From CAVWUA01 sp963758025 (lineage in GTDB: Bacteria; Planctomycetota; Planctomycetia; Isosphaerales; Isosphaeraceae), in contig CAVWUA010000007.1 of the NCBI GenBank assembly GCA_963758025.1, positions 124,001-188,000 on the forward strand: a DNA stretch of 64,000 bases. Direction: 5' to 3'. Of this stretch, positions 20,060-29,659 are shown in pieces (position 1 is the first letter of the stretch; each line of letters starts with the position of its first letter). The translations under genes were made by a program, and so were the position numbers. Below the pieces are notes generated by a model. That model made no database searches. It was not told the DNA's origin and saw only the letters and a list, made by a program, of their open reading frames with translations.

Positions 20060-21440
20060 TCACCTCGTCCTGAGGATGTTCGACGCCCGCGTCTCGGCCC
20101 GTGCGCGACGTTGCTCGGCTTTCAGTTGGTGATAATAGGGATCGGTGGTACCACGGGCACACTCGCGGAGCAGCTTGGCCGTCGGGTCGTCTGTCGTAGT
20201 GCGCGGTGGCCCGAGGACGGAGCACGCGATTGTACAGGAGCGTCACGGACGCCTTGGGCCGATACCCCCGGTGCTGCTCAATCTCGCGCAGGATCTCATC
20301 AAGGGGCTGTTTCAAGACGGTGAACTTGTAGATCCCCACCCAGGCCGGGGTGCGATCCATGCAGCCGTGGCAATGGACCAGGATCGGCCAGGCCTCCGGG
20401 TCCTGGGCGATGTTCAGGGTCTGCTCGAGGAATCGGTCCGCCTCTTCCACGCCGACTGGACTGCGCAGATAGCGGATCTCGTGCTCGCGGACGAACCGCA
20501 ACTCCTCGGGCAAGAGCGGACTGCGCTCGTCCGTATCCTCCGGGAACAGGTTCAGAATCGTCTTGAAATGGTGACGTTTCTGAGCGATCTCCAGGCCCTC
20601 ATAGGTGGGCATGGCGCTCATATAGATCTTTCCCGGGACGACCGTTCGCAATCGCTCCAGGGGCCGATGGAACCAGATCAACCAGAGCCCGATGCTCACC
20701 AGTCCGAGCCACGCCCCCGCGCTCCCAACCGCCAGACTCCAGCGCACGAGACGACGTGACGGCCACGACGGCCAGGCCCGCATCAGGGCGAAATCGAACG
20801 CGAGCATTCCCAGGATGAACCCCCAGCGCGGCCAGTAGCCGGGCGGGCCAATGCCGGGAACCTCCACCTGACGAAACCCGATCAGCAGCGCCGCAACGAC
20901 CAGAAGTCCGAAATATCCCTGTCGCCGTGCCTCGACCAGACCGTCTCGACGACGCGTCCAGTACGACGCGACGTTCCCGACGATAACCCCAATCACCCCG
21001 ACCGCCGCAACGGCCAGAACCAGTCGCAAGCTCAAAGGGGCCTCGGCATTGAGAATGGAACTCCAGCCGAGACCGTGCCAGCCGTCGAAGGTCGGGCCGG
21101 GGTTCGCGGTGTACCAGCAGGCGGCCAGGCTCAGAACGAGCGCTGAAGGCCAGAGGCCGTTCGTGCGTTCCGACAGCCGACGCGAAAGCCACGCCCCGGC
21201 CGCGAAGACGACCCCGGCCGCCGAAACGTATAGCCCCACTCGATCGAGCGTGTCACCCGGCTCCGCCAAGCGATAGGCGGCGGGGGGATAGGCGCTGAAG
21301 GTCGGTCGCGCCACGTTCGGGAATTCGCCGTCCGGCTCGTGCTCGAAATCGAACACGTGCCAGACCGCCGGCACGAACACCAGGGCCAGGACAATCCAGG
21401 GCCAGGGCTTCCGCCGCCCGTCGGTGGGAACTCCGGCCAT
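20060..21440 (-). CDS. Polytopic membrane protein with C-terminal dual-specificity (Cx5R) phosphatase domain, frameshifted
   Basis: About 260 residues with several membrane helices (WPWIVLALVFVPAVWHV, VGLYVSAAGVVFAAGAWL, LVLAVAAVGVIGVIVGN and others) precede a phosphatase domain. The domain carries HCHGCMDRTPAW, a Cx5R loop with nucleophile C357 and R363, and upstream KIYMSAMPTYEGLE and TILNLFPED, typical of dual-specificity phosphatases. Read directly the frame runs to 19914; removing one base near 20192 gives a more natural end (DDPTAKLLRECARGTTDPYY, then helix and stop at 20060). Relatives of this fold dephosphorylate tyrosine, inositides or phosphatidylglycerophosphate (PTPMT1). Lying 53 nt from a GT-C enzyme and near ACP and acyltransferase genes, a lipid-phosphate substrate at the membrane is my inference. 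An AGAG-rich box precedes the ATG. Confidence 0.75.
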
Positions 21441-21493
21441 CGTTTGTCTCTCCGTTCGAGAAAGTTGACAGAGAAATGCGATTGGGGATCGGT

Positions 21494-23191
21494 CTATCGC
21501 CGTGCCGGCTCGTCTCCAGCCTCACCCGCGATCCTCGAGGGATCATGCTTGGGAACGAACTCGTAAACGACGTAGCGGTCTTCAAGCCAGACGCCATGCG
21601 AGACGCCACCCGGAATTGGCACGAAACGCTGGACATCCCGGACGTTATAACGCGTGCGCATCGACCTCAACCAATCCTGAAATTCCGGATTCTCGAGCGG
21701 TTCCTCGTTATAGAGAATGACCCGCAACGGCCGCTCGTCGGAGATGCGATCCCAGGGTAGGGGGGTGCCTCGCCGGTGCCTCGGCGAGTAGATCTTCTGA
21801 TTGCAGAGGTAGACCGCGGTCCGGCCAAGTTGCCAGTGCAGCCAGTCGAATTCTTCACCCAGGTCGGTCTTGATACAGGCCACCTCCGCGTCGCGAGCCA
21901 TCGCCTTCCAGAACCAGCGGGCAAACTCGCGGGTCTTGTGGTCGTCATACTCCTTGTACGGGCAGACGATGTCGCGGCCGAGCGGTCCCAGGCCAATGAC
22001 GGCGAGCGTGAGGAGGCCAAACCGCAGCGCCCGGCGCGGGGCTCCCGGCCTCCGCAAGCGAGCCAGGACCGTGGCGGCCCCCAACCCGGCCATCATGCAG
22101 ATCGCCGGGGTGACGTACTGCATCGTCCGGGCACTGCCGCCGTACGGATAGCGTCCGATCGTCGCCGCGACCAGCCCCAGGCCGAATGGCGCCAGCAACA
22201 GGGCCAGGACCGTCCGCTCGCGCCGCCAGAGCCCGACCGCCGCCACGACGACCAGCAAGGTCGTCAGCACGCTCGCCCCGCGTGCCCCACCGATCGGATA
22301 GGCGAACGTGTGGCTCGTGTGGATTTCGACGAACCAGATCGCCAGCCGGATCGGCTCGGTCCAGGGCGGCGGAAAGGCATTCGCCCAGTAGTTTTTCAGC
22401 CCCCGCTCGGCCAGGGGGTCCCTCGGACCGAGCACAACCGTGTAAAGCAGCAGGAACGTGGCCGCGATGGCCAGGTTATACATCAGGAAGGGGAGCCGGA
22501 TCGACCATCGGCCCGTCCTCCAGACCGGCAACAGCAGCGCCAGGCTCAGACCTCCGGCGACGAACATGGACGGATAGGAAAAACCCATCGCCAGAGGGGT
22601 TATCGCCGCCAGGCCCCAGAGCCACCTGGCCCGATCTGGTCGTCGCCACCACTCGACGGCCGGGCACAACAGTACCAGAGCCACGAGCAAGTCCGTCGCG
22701 TACGGCTTGACCTCCGCCGAGTGCCGATTCGGAGCGAACGAGACGGCGAAGATGGCGACCGCCAGCAGCAGCGGAACCCCTTTCAAGAACCGAGAGGCGA
22801 CGTGCCGGAAGACGAAGACGCTGGCCACGCCGCAGAGCGTCGGAAAGAGCCGCAAGGTCAACTCACGGAAGCCCAAGAGGCGGACGATCGCCAGCTCGAC
22901 CCAGAGGAACAGGGGCGGACAGACCTGGAAATAATCCAGCGGCTTGAGCAGGTCGAGATAATCCCTTGTCAGGAAATTCGCCGCGACGAACGCTTCGTCG
23001 CCCCAGAGCGGGTGGTTCATCGCATAGCGAACGGTGCGCAAGACTACCCCCAGGACCACGAAGCCCCAGGTCAGTTGCTCGATTTTGCGATCGGAAAGGA
23101 ACTTGCCCTCACCCCGGTCGGAGAGATCCAGAGGCTCTCCGCCCTCGCCGAGACGCGGGTTGAAACCTCCAAGGGGGGACCGATCTTCCAT
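21494..23191 (-). CDS. GT-C glycosyltransferase, PMT/ArnT-like (family 39/83)
   Basis: The protein has about ten membrane helices and the GT-C hallmark in the first extracytoplasmic loop: NHPLWGDEAFVAANFL, with the acidic pair D-E expected to be catalytic. LGFRELTLRLFPTLCGVASVFVFR after helix 2 is the pattern of PMT_2 proteins, which transfer sugars from polyprenyl-phosphate donors to a lipid or protein acceptor on the periplasmic side. A soluble domain of about 150 residues follows the last helix. The open frame extends to 23263, but ATG 23191 (MEDRSPLGG) has a TGGAG box 8 nt upstream. Its position between the acyltransferase and the phosphatase suggests a lipid acceptor, as for ArnT on lipid A; the sugar is unknown. 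Confidence 0.8.
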   Translation of the reverse strand: MEDRSPLGGFNPRLGEGGEPLDLSDRGEGKFLSDRKIEQLTWGFVVLGVVLRTVRYAMNHPLWGDEAFVAANFLTRDYLDLLKPLDYFQVCPPLFLWVELAIVRLLGFRELTLRLFPTLCGVASVFVFRHVASRFLKGVPLLLAVAIFAVSFAPNRHSAEVKPYATDLLVALVLLCPAVEWWRRPDRARWLWGLAAITPLAMGFSYPSMFVAGGLSLALLLPVWRTGRWSIRLPFLMYNLAIAATFLLLYTVVLGPRDPLAERGLKNYWANAFPPPWTEPIRLAIWFVEIHTSHTFAYPIGGARGASVLTTLLVVVAAVGLWRRERTVLALLLAPFGLGLVAATIGRYPYGGSARTMQYVTPAICMMAGLGAATVLARLRRPGAPRRALRFGLLTLAVIGLGPLGRDIVCPYKEYDDHKTREFARWFWKAMARDAEVACIKTDLGEEFDWLHWQLGRTAVYLCNQKIYSPRHRRGTPLPWDRISDERPLRVILYNEEPLENPEFQDWLRSMRTRYNVRDVQRFVPIPGGVSHGVWLEDRYVVYEFVPKHDPSRIAGEAGDEPARR

Positions 23192-23295
23192 GGACGGGCT
23201 CCACGAGACGCCTTCCGTTGGCCTTGACGCGGCGAGCCGGCACAATAGCCGGGCTACACGCAACGGGCAACGTCATTTCGGGCGACAAAACCCCG

Positions 23296-24224
23296 TCAGG
23301 TCCGCGCGACTTCGGGCTCCTTCCAGGCGGCGTACTCGTTCCCGTTGGCCGGATCGAGCCGCAACTGAGCCTCGATGGCGTCGAGGCACGCCTGCACGTA
23401 CCGAGCGGCTTCCCCCCTCTGGAGGGTGTCGGCCGGAACGCGAAACGCCGGCTGGAAGTCGAGATGATAGGTGCCGTCGCGAGCCATCCGGCAGAACACA
23501 CTCACCACAGGCGCCCCGGTCATGGCCGCCAGCGCGACCCACGTCGCCGAGAAGTGATATTCCTGGCCGAGAAACGACGCCCGCGCCGTGTGCGGAACCG
23601 TTCCAGCGAACGTCACCAGCCAGGTTCAGGATCATGCCGGCCTTGAGCACCTTCGCCGCGCGGAGAATCGACCCGGCCGACTCGGCCGTGTTCGCCTTGC
23701 GAGAGATGAACAGCCGGGATTGCCCCAGCGGTCCGTCCTCGGCGAACCGACGGGCCAGGAAGGTCGAGACGGAGCGGGGCCGTTCCATGTAGAGCCGCAG
23801 GTCATAACCGCGTCTCAGCAGCCAGTGGGCGGGCATCAGGTGGGAACCGTAATGGTTCCCCAGAAGCACCACGCCTCGCCCTTCGGCCAGAGCGGCGTCG
23901 AGGTGCTCCAGGCCCTCGACCCGAAAGAGTGGCTCCAGTCGAGAGTCGGTCAGGCCGTCGAGTAAGAGGTCGCGTGCCTGCCAGCGAACCTCGTTCCCGG
24001 CCAGGTCACGGCCAAGGGCACCGCACATCCCAGCCACTGTCAAAGTGGGCAGACCAGCGCCGGACCGGCTCGTCGTGGTGCAGGCGCCAGAGAGGCACCA
24101 GGGCGTGCTCGACCCGACCGATCCCGGCCACGATCCGCGAGGCCGCCGTTGGCGACATCCAACGCAGAAGCGGCAGCAACCTTCGCACCAGCGTCTTGCG
24201 GATCTTCAGCCACCGGCGACGCAT
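23296..24224 (-). CDS. LpxL/HtrB-like acyltransferase, two frameshifts
   Basis: The start at 24224 has a GGAGGAG box 7 nt upstream and opens RRRWLKIRKTLVRRLLPLLRWMSP. Frame changes near 24045 and 23605 separate three pieces that join into about 309 residues. Motifs include VVLLGNHYGSHLMPAHWLLR (the histidine-containing acceptor motif seen in place of Hx4D/E), YMERPRS, LNLAGDVRW with the acidic-arginine pair, and FLGQEYHFSATWVALAAMTGAPVVSVF, which matches the LpxL/lysophospholipid-acyltransferase core. Such enzymes move a fatty acyl chain from ACP to a glycolipid at the inner membrane. The adjacent ACP gene (34 nt upstream) and ketoacyl synthase fit an ACP donor. Confidence 0.75.
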
Positions 24225-24258
24225 CAGGCTCTCCTCCGCTATTCCCAGGCGATCTCGA

Positions 24259-24516
24259 TCAGGCCGCGGCCGACGAGCGATTCCTGCCCACGTACTCAGC
24301 CAGGTCGCGGATCGTCGCGAGCTTGGTCACATCCTCTTCATCGATCGCGACGTTCAGCTCATCCTGGATCTGGAGGAAGACGCCGACCAGGTCGAGCGAG
24401 TCGATCCCCAGATCCTCGATCAATCGCGCCTCGGGCGATACCGGCACCGAGGCGTCGAGCTTCGCGACCTTGCGCACGATCGTGACGATCTCGGCGGTCA
24501 GTGTCGAATCAGTCAT
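24259..24516 (-). CDS. Acyl carrier protein
   Basis: An 85-residue acidic helical protein with the phosphopantetheine attachment motif DLGIDSLDLVGVFLQIQDEL; the serine in DSL is the modification site. Length and the four-helix pattern fit a standalone ACP, but the sequence differs from housekeeping AcpP (which usually has GADSLDTVE), suggesting a dedicated carrier. AGGAGA lies 8 nt before its ATG. Its start overlaps the last codons of the ketoacyl-synthase gene by 8 nt, so the two are translationally coupled and the synthase is its likely partner. It would shuttle acyl chains to the LpxL-like enzyme encoded next. Confidence 0.92.
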   Translation of the reverse strand: MTDSTLTAEIVTIVRKVAKLDASVPVSPEARLIEDLGIDSLDLVGVFLQIQDELNVAIDEEDVTKLATIRDLAEYVGRNRSSAAA

Positions 24517-25781
24517 CAGACCATCTCCTGAAGATCAGAGCGTTATTCGTTCCGCCAAATCCAAATGAGGCACTCATCACCGTGTCGAGCCGGGCCGTGC
24601 GACCGGCGTCGGGGACGTAGTCGAGATCCAGCTCCGGGTCGGGCCGGTGGTTGATCGTCGGCGGGATCGCCTGGGCTTCGATCGCCCGCACGCAGACGGC
24701 CGCCTCGATCGCCGAGGCGGCCCCCAGGCTATGCCCAAGGGCTCCCTTCACCGAACTGACCGGCAGCGTCCGCGCGTGGTCGCCGAAGACATCCTTGACG
24801 GCCTGCGTCTCCACCTGGTCATTGACCCGCGTGCTGGTCCCGTGGGCGTTGTAGTAATCGACCTGCTCCGGCCGCACCCCCGCCCGTTCGAGGGCCAGGG
24901 AAAGACAGCGGGTGATCTTCGGGCGCTCGGCATGGCCATGTGGTAGCCGTCGGAATTCAATGCCCAGCCGGCCACCTCCGCTTGAATCCGCAGGCCCAGC
25001 CGTCGCGCGGCGGACTCGGTGGCCAGGACGAGCATCCCGGCCCCTTCCGAGAGGATGAACCCGCGCGATCCAGGCTGAATGGCCGGCTCGCTTGCGACGG
25101 GTCGGCCGTAGCCCGCTCCTCGTCCCCTTTGCGTGTGAACAGGGCCTTCATCGTGGCGAAGCCGTTCACGATCGGCGGCGTGAAGGCGCTCTCGGCCGCG
25201 CCGCAGAGCGCCACCTCGGCCTCGCCGGAGCGGAGCATCATCCCGGCCATCGCCACCGCGTGCCCGCCCGAGGCACAGGCATTCGCCGGGGCCAGGCTCG
25301 GGCCGAACAGTCCAAGATGCTGGGCGATCTGTCCGGCCTCCTGGTTGATGATCAGGCCGGGGACCAGGTAGGGACTCGTCGCCAAGCCTTTCCGAGTCGC
25401 CATGCGGGCCTGTTCCGCCTCCAGCAGATCGACGCCACCGAAGGCGGAACCGACCACCAGGGCCACCTGATCCGGGTCGAGACCATCCCCGAGACGCCCC
25501 TCAGCGTCAAGCCCGGCATCCGACCACGCCGCGCGAGCCGAGGCCATCGCCAGGTGGATCGACCGGGCGGCGAGGCGCGAGACCGCCGGGTCCTCCGACG
25601 CCGTGCCGGGACCGAAGTCCTCGACCATCCCGCCAATGTCCTGAAGGAACCGGTCCGGATCGAGCGTGGAGCGACGGCTCAGTCCCGATCGCCCAGCGAT
25701 CAGACCGTCCCAGGTGGTGTCCATGTCGCGCCCCAGGCAGGTCAAGGCCGCATGCCCGACCACGACGATCCGCTCGGCCAT
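24509..25781 (-). CDS. Beta-ketoacyl-ACP synthase paralogue, two frameshifts
   Basis: Preceded by AAGGAGG, the first frame gives AERIVVVGHAALTCLG, APANACASGGHAVAMAGMML with the nucleophilic cysteine, and ARTRKGD-like loop sequences. A missing base near 25065 shifts to FILSEGAGMLVLATESAARR, and another near 24935 to PEQVDYYNAHGTSTRVND (histidine 1), GALGHSLGAASAIEA (histidine 2) and SFGFGGTNNALIF. The reconstructed protein is about 424 residues with an intact Cys-His-His triad. It is divergent from the KAS at 9.6 kb. First gene of an eight-gene minus-strand block; it probably extends or initiates an acyl chain on the overlapping ACP. Confidence 0.85.
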
Positions 25782-26143
25782 TCCCGCCTCCTTCTTGCCG
25801 TTCTCGGCGTTCCCTGTCCCTTCAAGAGGGGCGCGTTCCAGCCCTTCCCCAGAACGTCCTGGCTCCGTCCTTATCGGCCAACGGATCAGCCGGCTTCAAG
25901 CTTCTTTCGGATTATTCCGATTTTGTTGCGGCCACTCCCTTGACCTCGCTCCCCCCTCCCGATGACATAGTGGCAGACCGCGGAGCCCCAGAACGGTCCG
26001 GAGCCAGCCCGATAGCCCGGTTGGGTTCGTTCGGTAATCGTGACCCAATTTGCTACGAGATCAGGATTTATAACAAATCAAACCACTTTTTTCAACAATT
26101 GTTAAACGTGCGGGACGTGCCAACCTAGCGAGACCGAACGATT
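25782..26143. other. Divergent intergenic region upstream of ketoacyl synthase and FAH-family genes
   Basis: About 360 nt. The half nearest the plus-strand gene is strongly AT-rich (26030-26110) and holds a perfect 10-nt palindrome AACAATTGTT at 26094-26103, 41 nt before the start codon at 26144. That could be an operator or part of a promoter. No gene is supported here. Confidence 0.35.
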
Positions 26144-27001
26144 ATGCAACTTGCGAGATTTGCGGTTGATGGAGAAGATGAGCCGAGGGTAGGGATTGTG
26201 AGCGAGGCTCGCATCCAGCCCCTGGCGGCGGGAGTCCGGTTGGCGGATGTGCTCCATGCGCCTGATCCTCAGCGCGTGGCCGAGGAGCGATTGGAGAGGG
26301 GTGCCGAAGGGCTTCCGCTGGATCGGGTTCGCCTCCTGGCGCCGATCGAGCGGCAGGAGGTCTGGGGGGCGGGCGTCACCTATGAGCGGAGCAAGGTGGC
26401 CCGGCAGGAGGAGTCGGAAACCGGCGGCTCGTTCTACGATCTGGTCTATCGCGCCGATCGTCCCGAGTTGTTCTTCAAGGCCACGCCTCATCGCGTCGTC
26501 GGACCAGGCGGGGCGATCCGGGTCCGGCAGGACACCAACTGGTGCGTCCCGGAGCCGGAACTGGCCCTCGTCCTGTCGCCCGACCTGAAACTGGTCGGTT
26601 ACACCATCGGCAACGACGTCAGTGCCCGCGATATCGAGGGACGCAATCCCCTGTACCTGCCCCAGGCCAAACTATACGACGCCTGCTGCGCCCTTGGCCC
26701 CGTCATCACCCTGCGCAGCGCGATGCCTCCCGAGAGGGAAATCGGCATTCGCCTGACAATTACAAGAGGTAAGGAAACCGCATTCGACGGTGAGACATCG
26801 ACTGCCCGCCTCGCGCGACAGTTTGCCGACCTGATCGACTGGCTTGGCCGCGACAACTCCTTTCCGGAAGGCGTGTTCCTGCTGACCGGCACCGGCATTG
26901 TCCCGCCGGACGAATTCAGCCTCCAGGCGGGAGACATCGTGAACATTACCATCGACGGTATTGGCACGCTGACCAATACCGTCGTTCAGGGACCGAGATA
27001 A
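26144..27001 (+). CDS. Fumarylacetoacetate-hydrolase (FAH) family protein
   Basis: The intact 285-residue protein matches FAH-family hydratases, decarboxylases and hydrolases. The metal-binding core is visible: WCVPEPELALVLSPDLK with the two glutamates, then GYTIGNDVSARDIEGRNPLYLPQAK with the aspartate and the lysine of the active site, and near the end FLLTGTGIVPPDEFSLQAGD. The N-terminal domain (residues 1-80) is the short variable type with RLLAPIERQEVWGAGVTYERS. Members cleave or decarboxylate 2-keto acids from aromatic or sugar-acid catabolism (for example 2,4-diketo-3-deoxy-fuconate). Context gives no pathway, so I leave the substrate open. It converges with a small membrane-protein gene. 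Confidence 0.85.
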   Translation: MQLARFAVDGEDEPRVGIVSEARIQPLAAGVRLADVLHAPDPQRVAEERLERGAEGLPLDRVRLLAPIERQEVWGAGVTYERSKVARQEESETGGSFYDLVYRADRPELFFKATPHRVVGPGGAIRVRQDTNWCVPEPELALVLSPDLKLVGYTIGNDVSARDIEGRNPLYLPQAKLYDACCALGPVITLRSAMPPEREIGIRLTITRGKETAFDGETSTARLARQFADLIDWLGRDNSFPEGVFLLTGTGIVPPDEFSLQAGDIVNITIDGIGTLTNTVVQGPR

Positions 27002-27008
27002 TCCCCGC

Positions 27009-27380
27009 TCACGCAACCCGGACGGCCGCCCGAGTTGTCCGATTCGTGAGCATGGCGGCGAGGAAGCCCGCGAGAGAGCGATTGAAGATCGGCTCGGCCA
27101 GGCCCGTATTGATCCCTGTCAGGTTGGTCACGATCAACGTGACCATCAGGGTCAAAATGGCTGCCGAGAGGGCAACGGTCAGGAAGTCCCTGAGCGGGCG
27201 CCGATAGCCGGAAAACCAGGCCGCGAGCAAGGGCGGCACCGTCAAAACCACCGGCGAGATCACGGCATTATCCTGAGGGATCTGCAAGCGGAAAACAACG
27301 AGCAGGACGATCTCCACGGCGAGCGACAGGCCCGTGTAGAGGATCGCAAAGGCCCAGGGTCTTCGGTCAATCAGGGTCAT
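27009..27380 (-). CDS. Small polytopic membrane protein of unknown function
   Basis: Starting at the ATG at 27380, with GGAG 6 nt upstream, the 123-residue product has four predicted membrane helices: AILYTGLSLAVEIVLLVVF, VVLTVPPLLAAWFSGY, FLTVALSAAILTLMVTLIV, and the terminal FNRSLAGFLAAMLTN. The frame is open to 27467 but the extra residues are not hydrophobic. No motif is recognised. The gene lies 7 nt from the convergent FAH-family stop and 183 nt downstream of the DUF11 gene with a terminator between, so it is a separate unit. Confidence 0.55.
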   Translation of the reverse strand: MTLIDRRPWAFAILYTGLSLAVEIVLLVVFRLQIPQDNAVISPVVLTVPPLLAAWFSGYRRPLRDFLTVALSAAILTLMVTLIVTNLTGINTGLAEPIFNRSLAGFLAAMLTNRTTRAAVRVA

Positions 27381-27482
27381 GGTGGCTCCAGAGAGGCGGG
27401 AGAGGGCGTGGCCCGAGGAATCTTCAAGCGGGTTTGATGAACGCGGGGGATACCACCAGACCCTCATCCTTGTTTCACCGAC

Positions 27483-27522
27483 AAAAAAAACGGCCGGCCC
27501 CTCTGTCGAAGGGTCGGCCGTT
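27483..27522 (-). terminator. Intrinsic terminator after the DUF11 gene
   Basis: Read on the minus strand, CGGCCGACCC (27520-27511) pairs with GGGCCGGCCG (27500-27491) with a single mismatch around a 10-nt loop. The stem is followed by eight T residues (27490-27483). It lies 41 nt past the stop of the DUF11 gene. Confidence 0.85.
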
Positions 27523-27563
27523 GTGCGTTCGGATTGGCATCAGGCGGTTCGATCGCAGTCACC

Positions 27564-29172
27564 TTATTGCTTGGTGCTGCCGATGATCCGCGTCGGCTCA
27601 TACTCAGGAACCGGATTCTGGAGGTAATCGCTGTTGAGCTCGATCTTGTTCCGGATGTCGCCCGCCTTGTCGGCCTTGACGTGAAGGTTCCAGGAGACCT
27701 TCTCGTTCGGCTCGAGCTTATCGATCGTGCCAAGGTTCACCGTCTGACCGTCGGCCTTGGCCTCGGTCGGGCCGTCGGCGCGGACGAACTTGAACTGGTC
27801 GGGCAGTTCGCAGGTGACCTTGACGTTCTCGTCCGGGCCGGAACCCTGGTTCCGCACGACGATCGTGTAAACCTCTTCGTTACCAACCTCGACCGGGTCC
27901 GTCTGATCGACCATCTCCAGCACGAGGGCCGGGAGGGTCAGGATCTGGGTCTGAACGGTCGCGGTATCGGTCCTCGCCTTGGCGATGTCCTCACGATCCG
28001 AGGCACAGACGGAGGTCGCGGTGGCGGTGTGCTTCAGGTCCGCCTTGGACTGGCCAACGATCGTGAAGCTGACGACGCGGTGGCCGTCCTTCTCCAGGTT
28101 CCCGAGGTCCCAGGTAAGCGTATTCCCGCTCTGCTGCGGAGTCGACGCCCTCAGGCTGGGTCTTGCTCATGCGGAGCAGCTTGGCGTTACGGTCCACCTG
28201 CACCTGGAGCTTGGCGTCGCGCGCCGTGGCTTGACCGCGGTTCTCCACGCGAACGCGGTAGGTGGTCGGATCGCCGACATACTCGGCGCTCGGGCCTTCG
28301 ATGTCAACGGCCAGCTCGGTGGCGATGACCTTGGTGGTCGGCCGGCTCGACTTGGCGCTCAGGTCCCCTTCGCCTTCGGCCACGGCACGGCTGCCGAACT
28401 CACCGGTCTTCTTGGCGACGACCTGCACGGTGTAGTCCTTCGACTGCCCGGAATCCAGGTCACCTACCTTGTAGTCCACCGTGTCCTTGCCATCGCGGGT
28501 CGTCAGACCATCGGGCAGGTCATCGTGCAGCGTGAGGTTCTTGGCTTCACCGGAACCGGTATTCTTGATCGTGTAGCGCAGCTCGATCGGCTGGCAGATA
28601 TCGACCTCCTTCGGGGCCGCCTTGCTGACCTGGATCTCCGGCTTGACGAATGTGGTCGCCACGCACAGGGTCGGCTTGTAATCGACCTGGATGCAGGTCT
28701 GCTTCTCGCCTTCCTGGTCGCCCAGAGCCGTGACCTTGATGGTCTTCGACTCGCCCGGCTTGAGTTCGCTGATCTTCCAGTGACCCTGGCCGTCCGAACC
28801 CTTCTCCTGCTTTGGCTCCGACTTCTCAATCGAAAGCCCTTCGGCGCCCGTCTGACGAATCTCGACGTCCTTCAAAACCAGGTTCCGCGTCAGGTTCGTG
28901 ACCCGGACCTGATAGTTGTACGACTGACCAACAGGCACTTCGGCCGGGCGAATCGCCTCGACGAGCAGACTACTGGTATTGCGATCGCCGGTCGGATAGA
29001 CCAGGACGAGCGTATCACCACCAGCGTTGTCGCTCGCTTGAGCACGTCGCGCACGATTGGCATTGGAATCGTCGCGCTGCCGCTGGGCTAGCGCACCGCC
29101 AGACCATAGCAGGCCCGCCAGCGCGGCCCCACTGACCGCCGTCGTGAACAGTTTAGGAAATGTCATTCGCAT
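27564..29172 (-). CDS. Secreted DUF11/CARDB-repeat surface protein, one frameshift
   Basis: The start at 29172 (MRMTFPKLFTT), with AGGAGAA upstream, opens a signal peptide ending at GGALAQ. The mature part has four or more Ig-like repeats of about 100-120 residues, recognisable by RPAEVPVGQSYNYQVRVTNL, AAPKEVDICQPIELRYTIKN, GPSAEYVGDPTTYRVRVENR and TDPVEVGNEEVYTIVVRNQG, each with a conserved GE/PGE-type turn before KxxxxxV. This is the DUF11/CARDB fold common in planctomycete cell-surface proteins. The frame breaks near 28135; the joined region reads QQSGNTLTWDLGNLEKDGH. The last repeats contain cysteine pairs. It probably forms an elongated envelope-associated scaffold; no enzymatic motif is seen. 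Confidence 0.8.
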
Positions 29173-29592
29173 GTAAGGTGTTCTCCTCAATCGTTGTTTC
29201 GTCGCGTCGGCAATTGACGATCGCAGCCACGCGAGCCGCCAACTCCTCCACAGATGGGGCACATTGTTTGTCTCGATACAATCAGTTCCCCAACGGAACC
29301 AATCCTTGTCCAGCCGGTGCCCTCGGTCGCGGCTAGGATTGGTCACACAAGGCTCGCAACAACGATACCGGTCCGCCCCGCGACAGAGAAAAGCCCCTTA
29401 CTTCCAGCGTTTTTCCGCGTTGAGATGCCAAATTGCATGTCAGAGAAATATCTAATTCCTGTTAAACGAACGGACGGACGCAACATCCTGCGCAGGGCAG
29501 GAAATCAAAAGGTCACTCCCATGTGAATCGTGGAAAATTAGCGAAGATAGAAAAATCATCATGTGCTCTCAAACGCACCAGGCAGCGCAATG
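29173..29592. other. Upstream region of the DUF11 gene
   Basis: About 420 nt between the DUF11 start and the terminator of the next upstream gene. It is AT-rich from about 29380 to 29580. I see no supported gene; short frames on the plus strand (29254-29526) have neither ribosome-binding site nor motif. It probably holds the DUF11 promoter. Confidence 0.4.
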
Positions 29593-29627
29593 AAAAACGG
29601 TCGGCCCCTGAGAAGAGGACCGACCGT
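29593..29627 (-). terminator. Intrinsic terminator after the acidic lipoprotein gene
   Basis: On the minus strand ACGGTCGG (29627-29620) pairs perfectly with CCGACCGT (29604-29597) across a purine-rich loop that can itself extend the stem. T residues at 29597-29593 complete the signal. It resembles the terminator at 27483-27522 in its GGTCGG/CCGACC core. Confidence 0.8.
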
Positions 29628-29659
29628 CATCAAAACATTCATTTGCGTGAGAGACGCGA

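Noticed and set aside
21776..23227. 483-residue open frame on the plus strand
   Set aside because: Antisense shadow of the GT-C glycosyltransferase; composition is dominated by Arg, Gln, Gly and Pro without structure.
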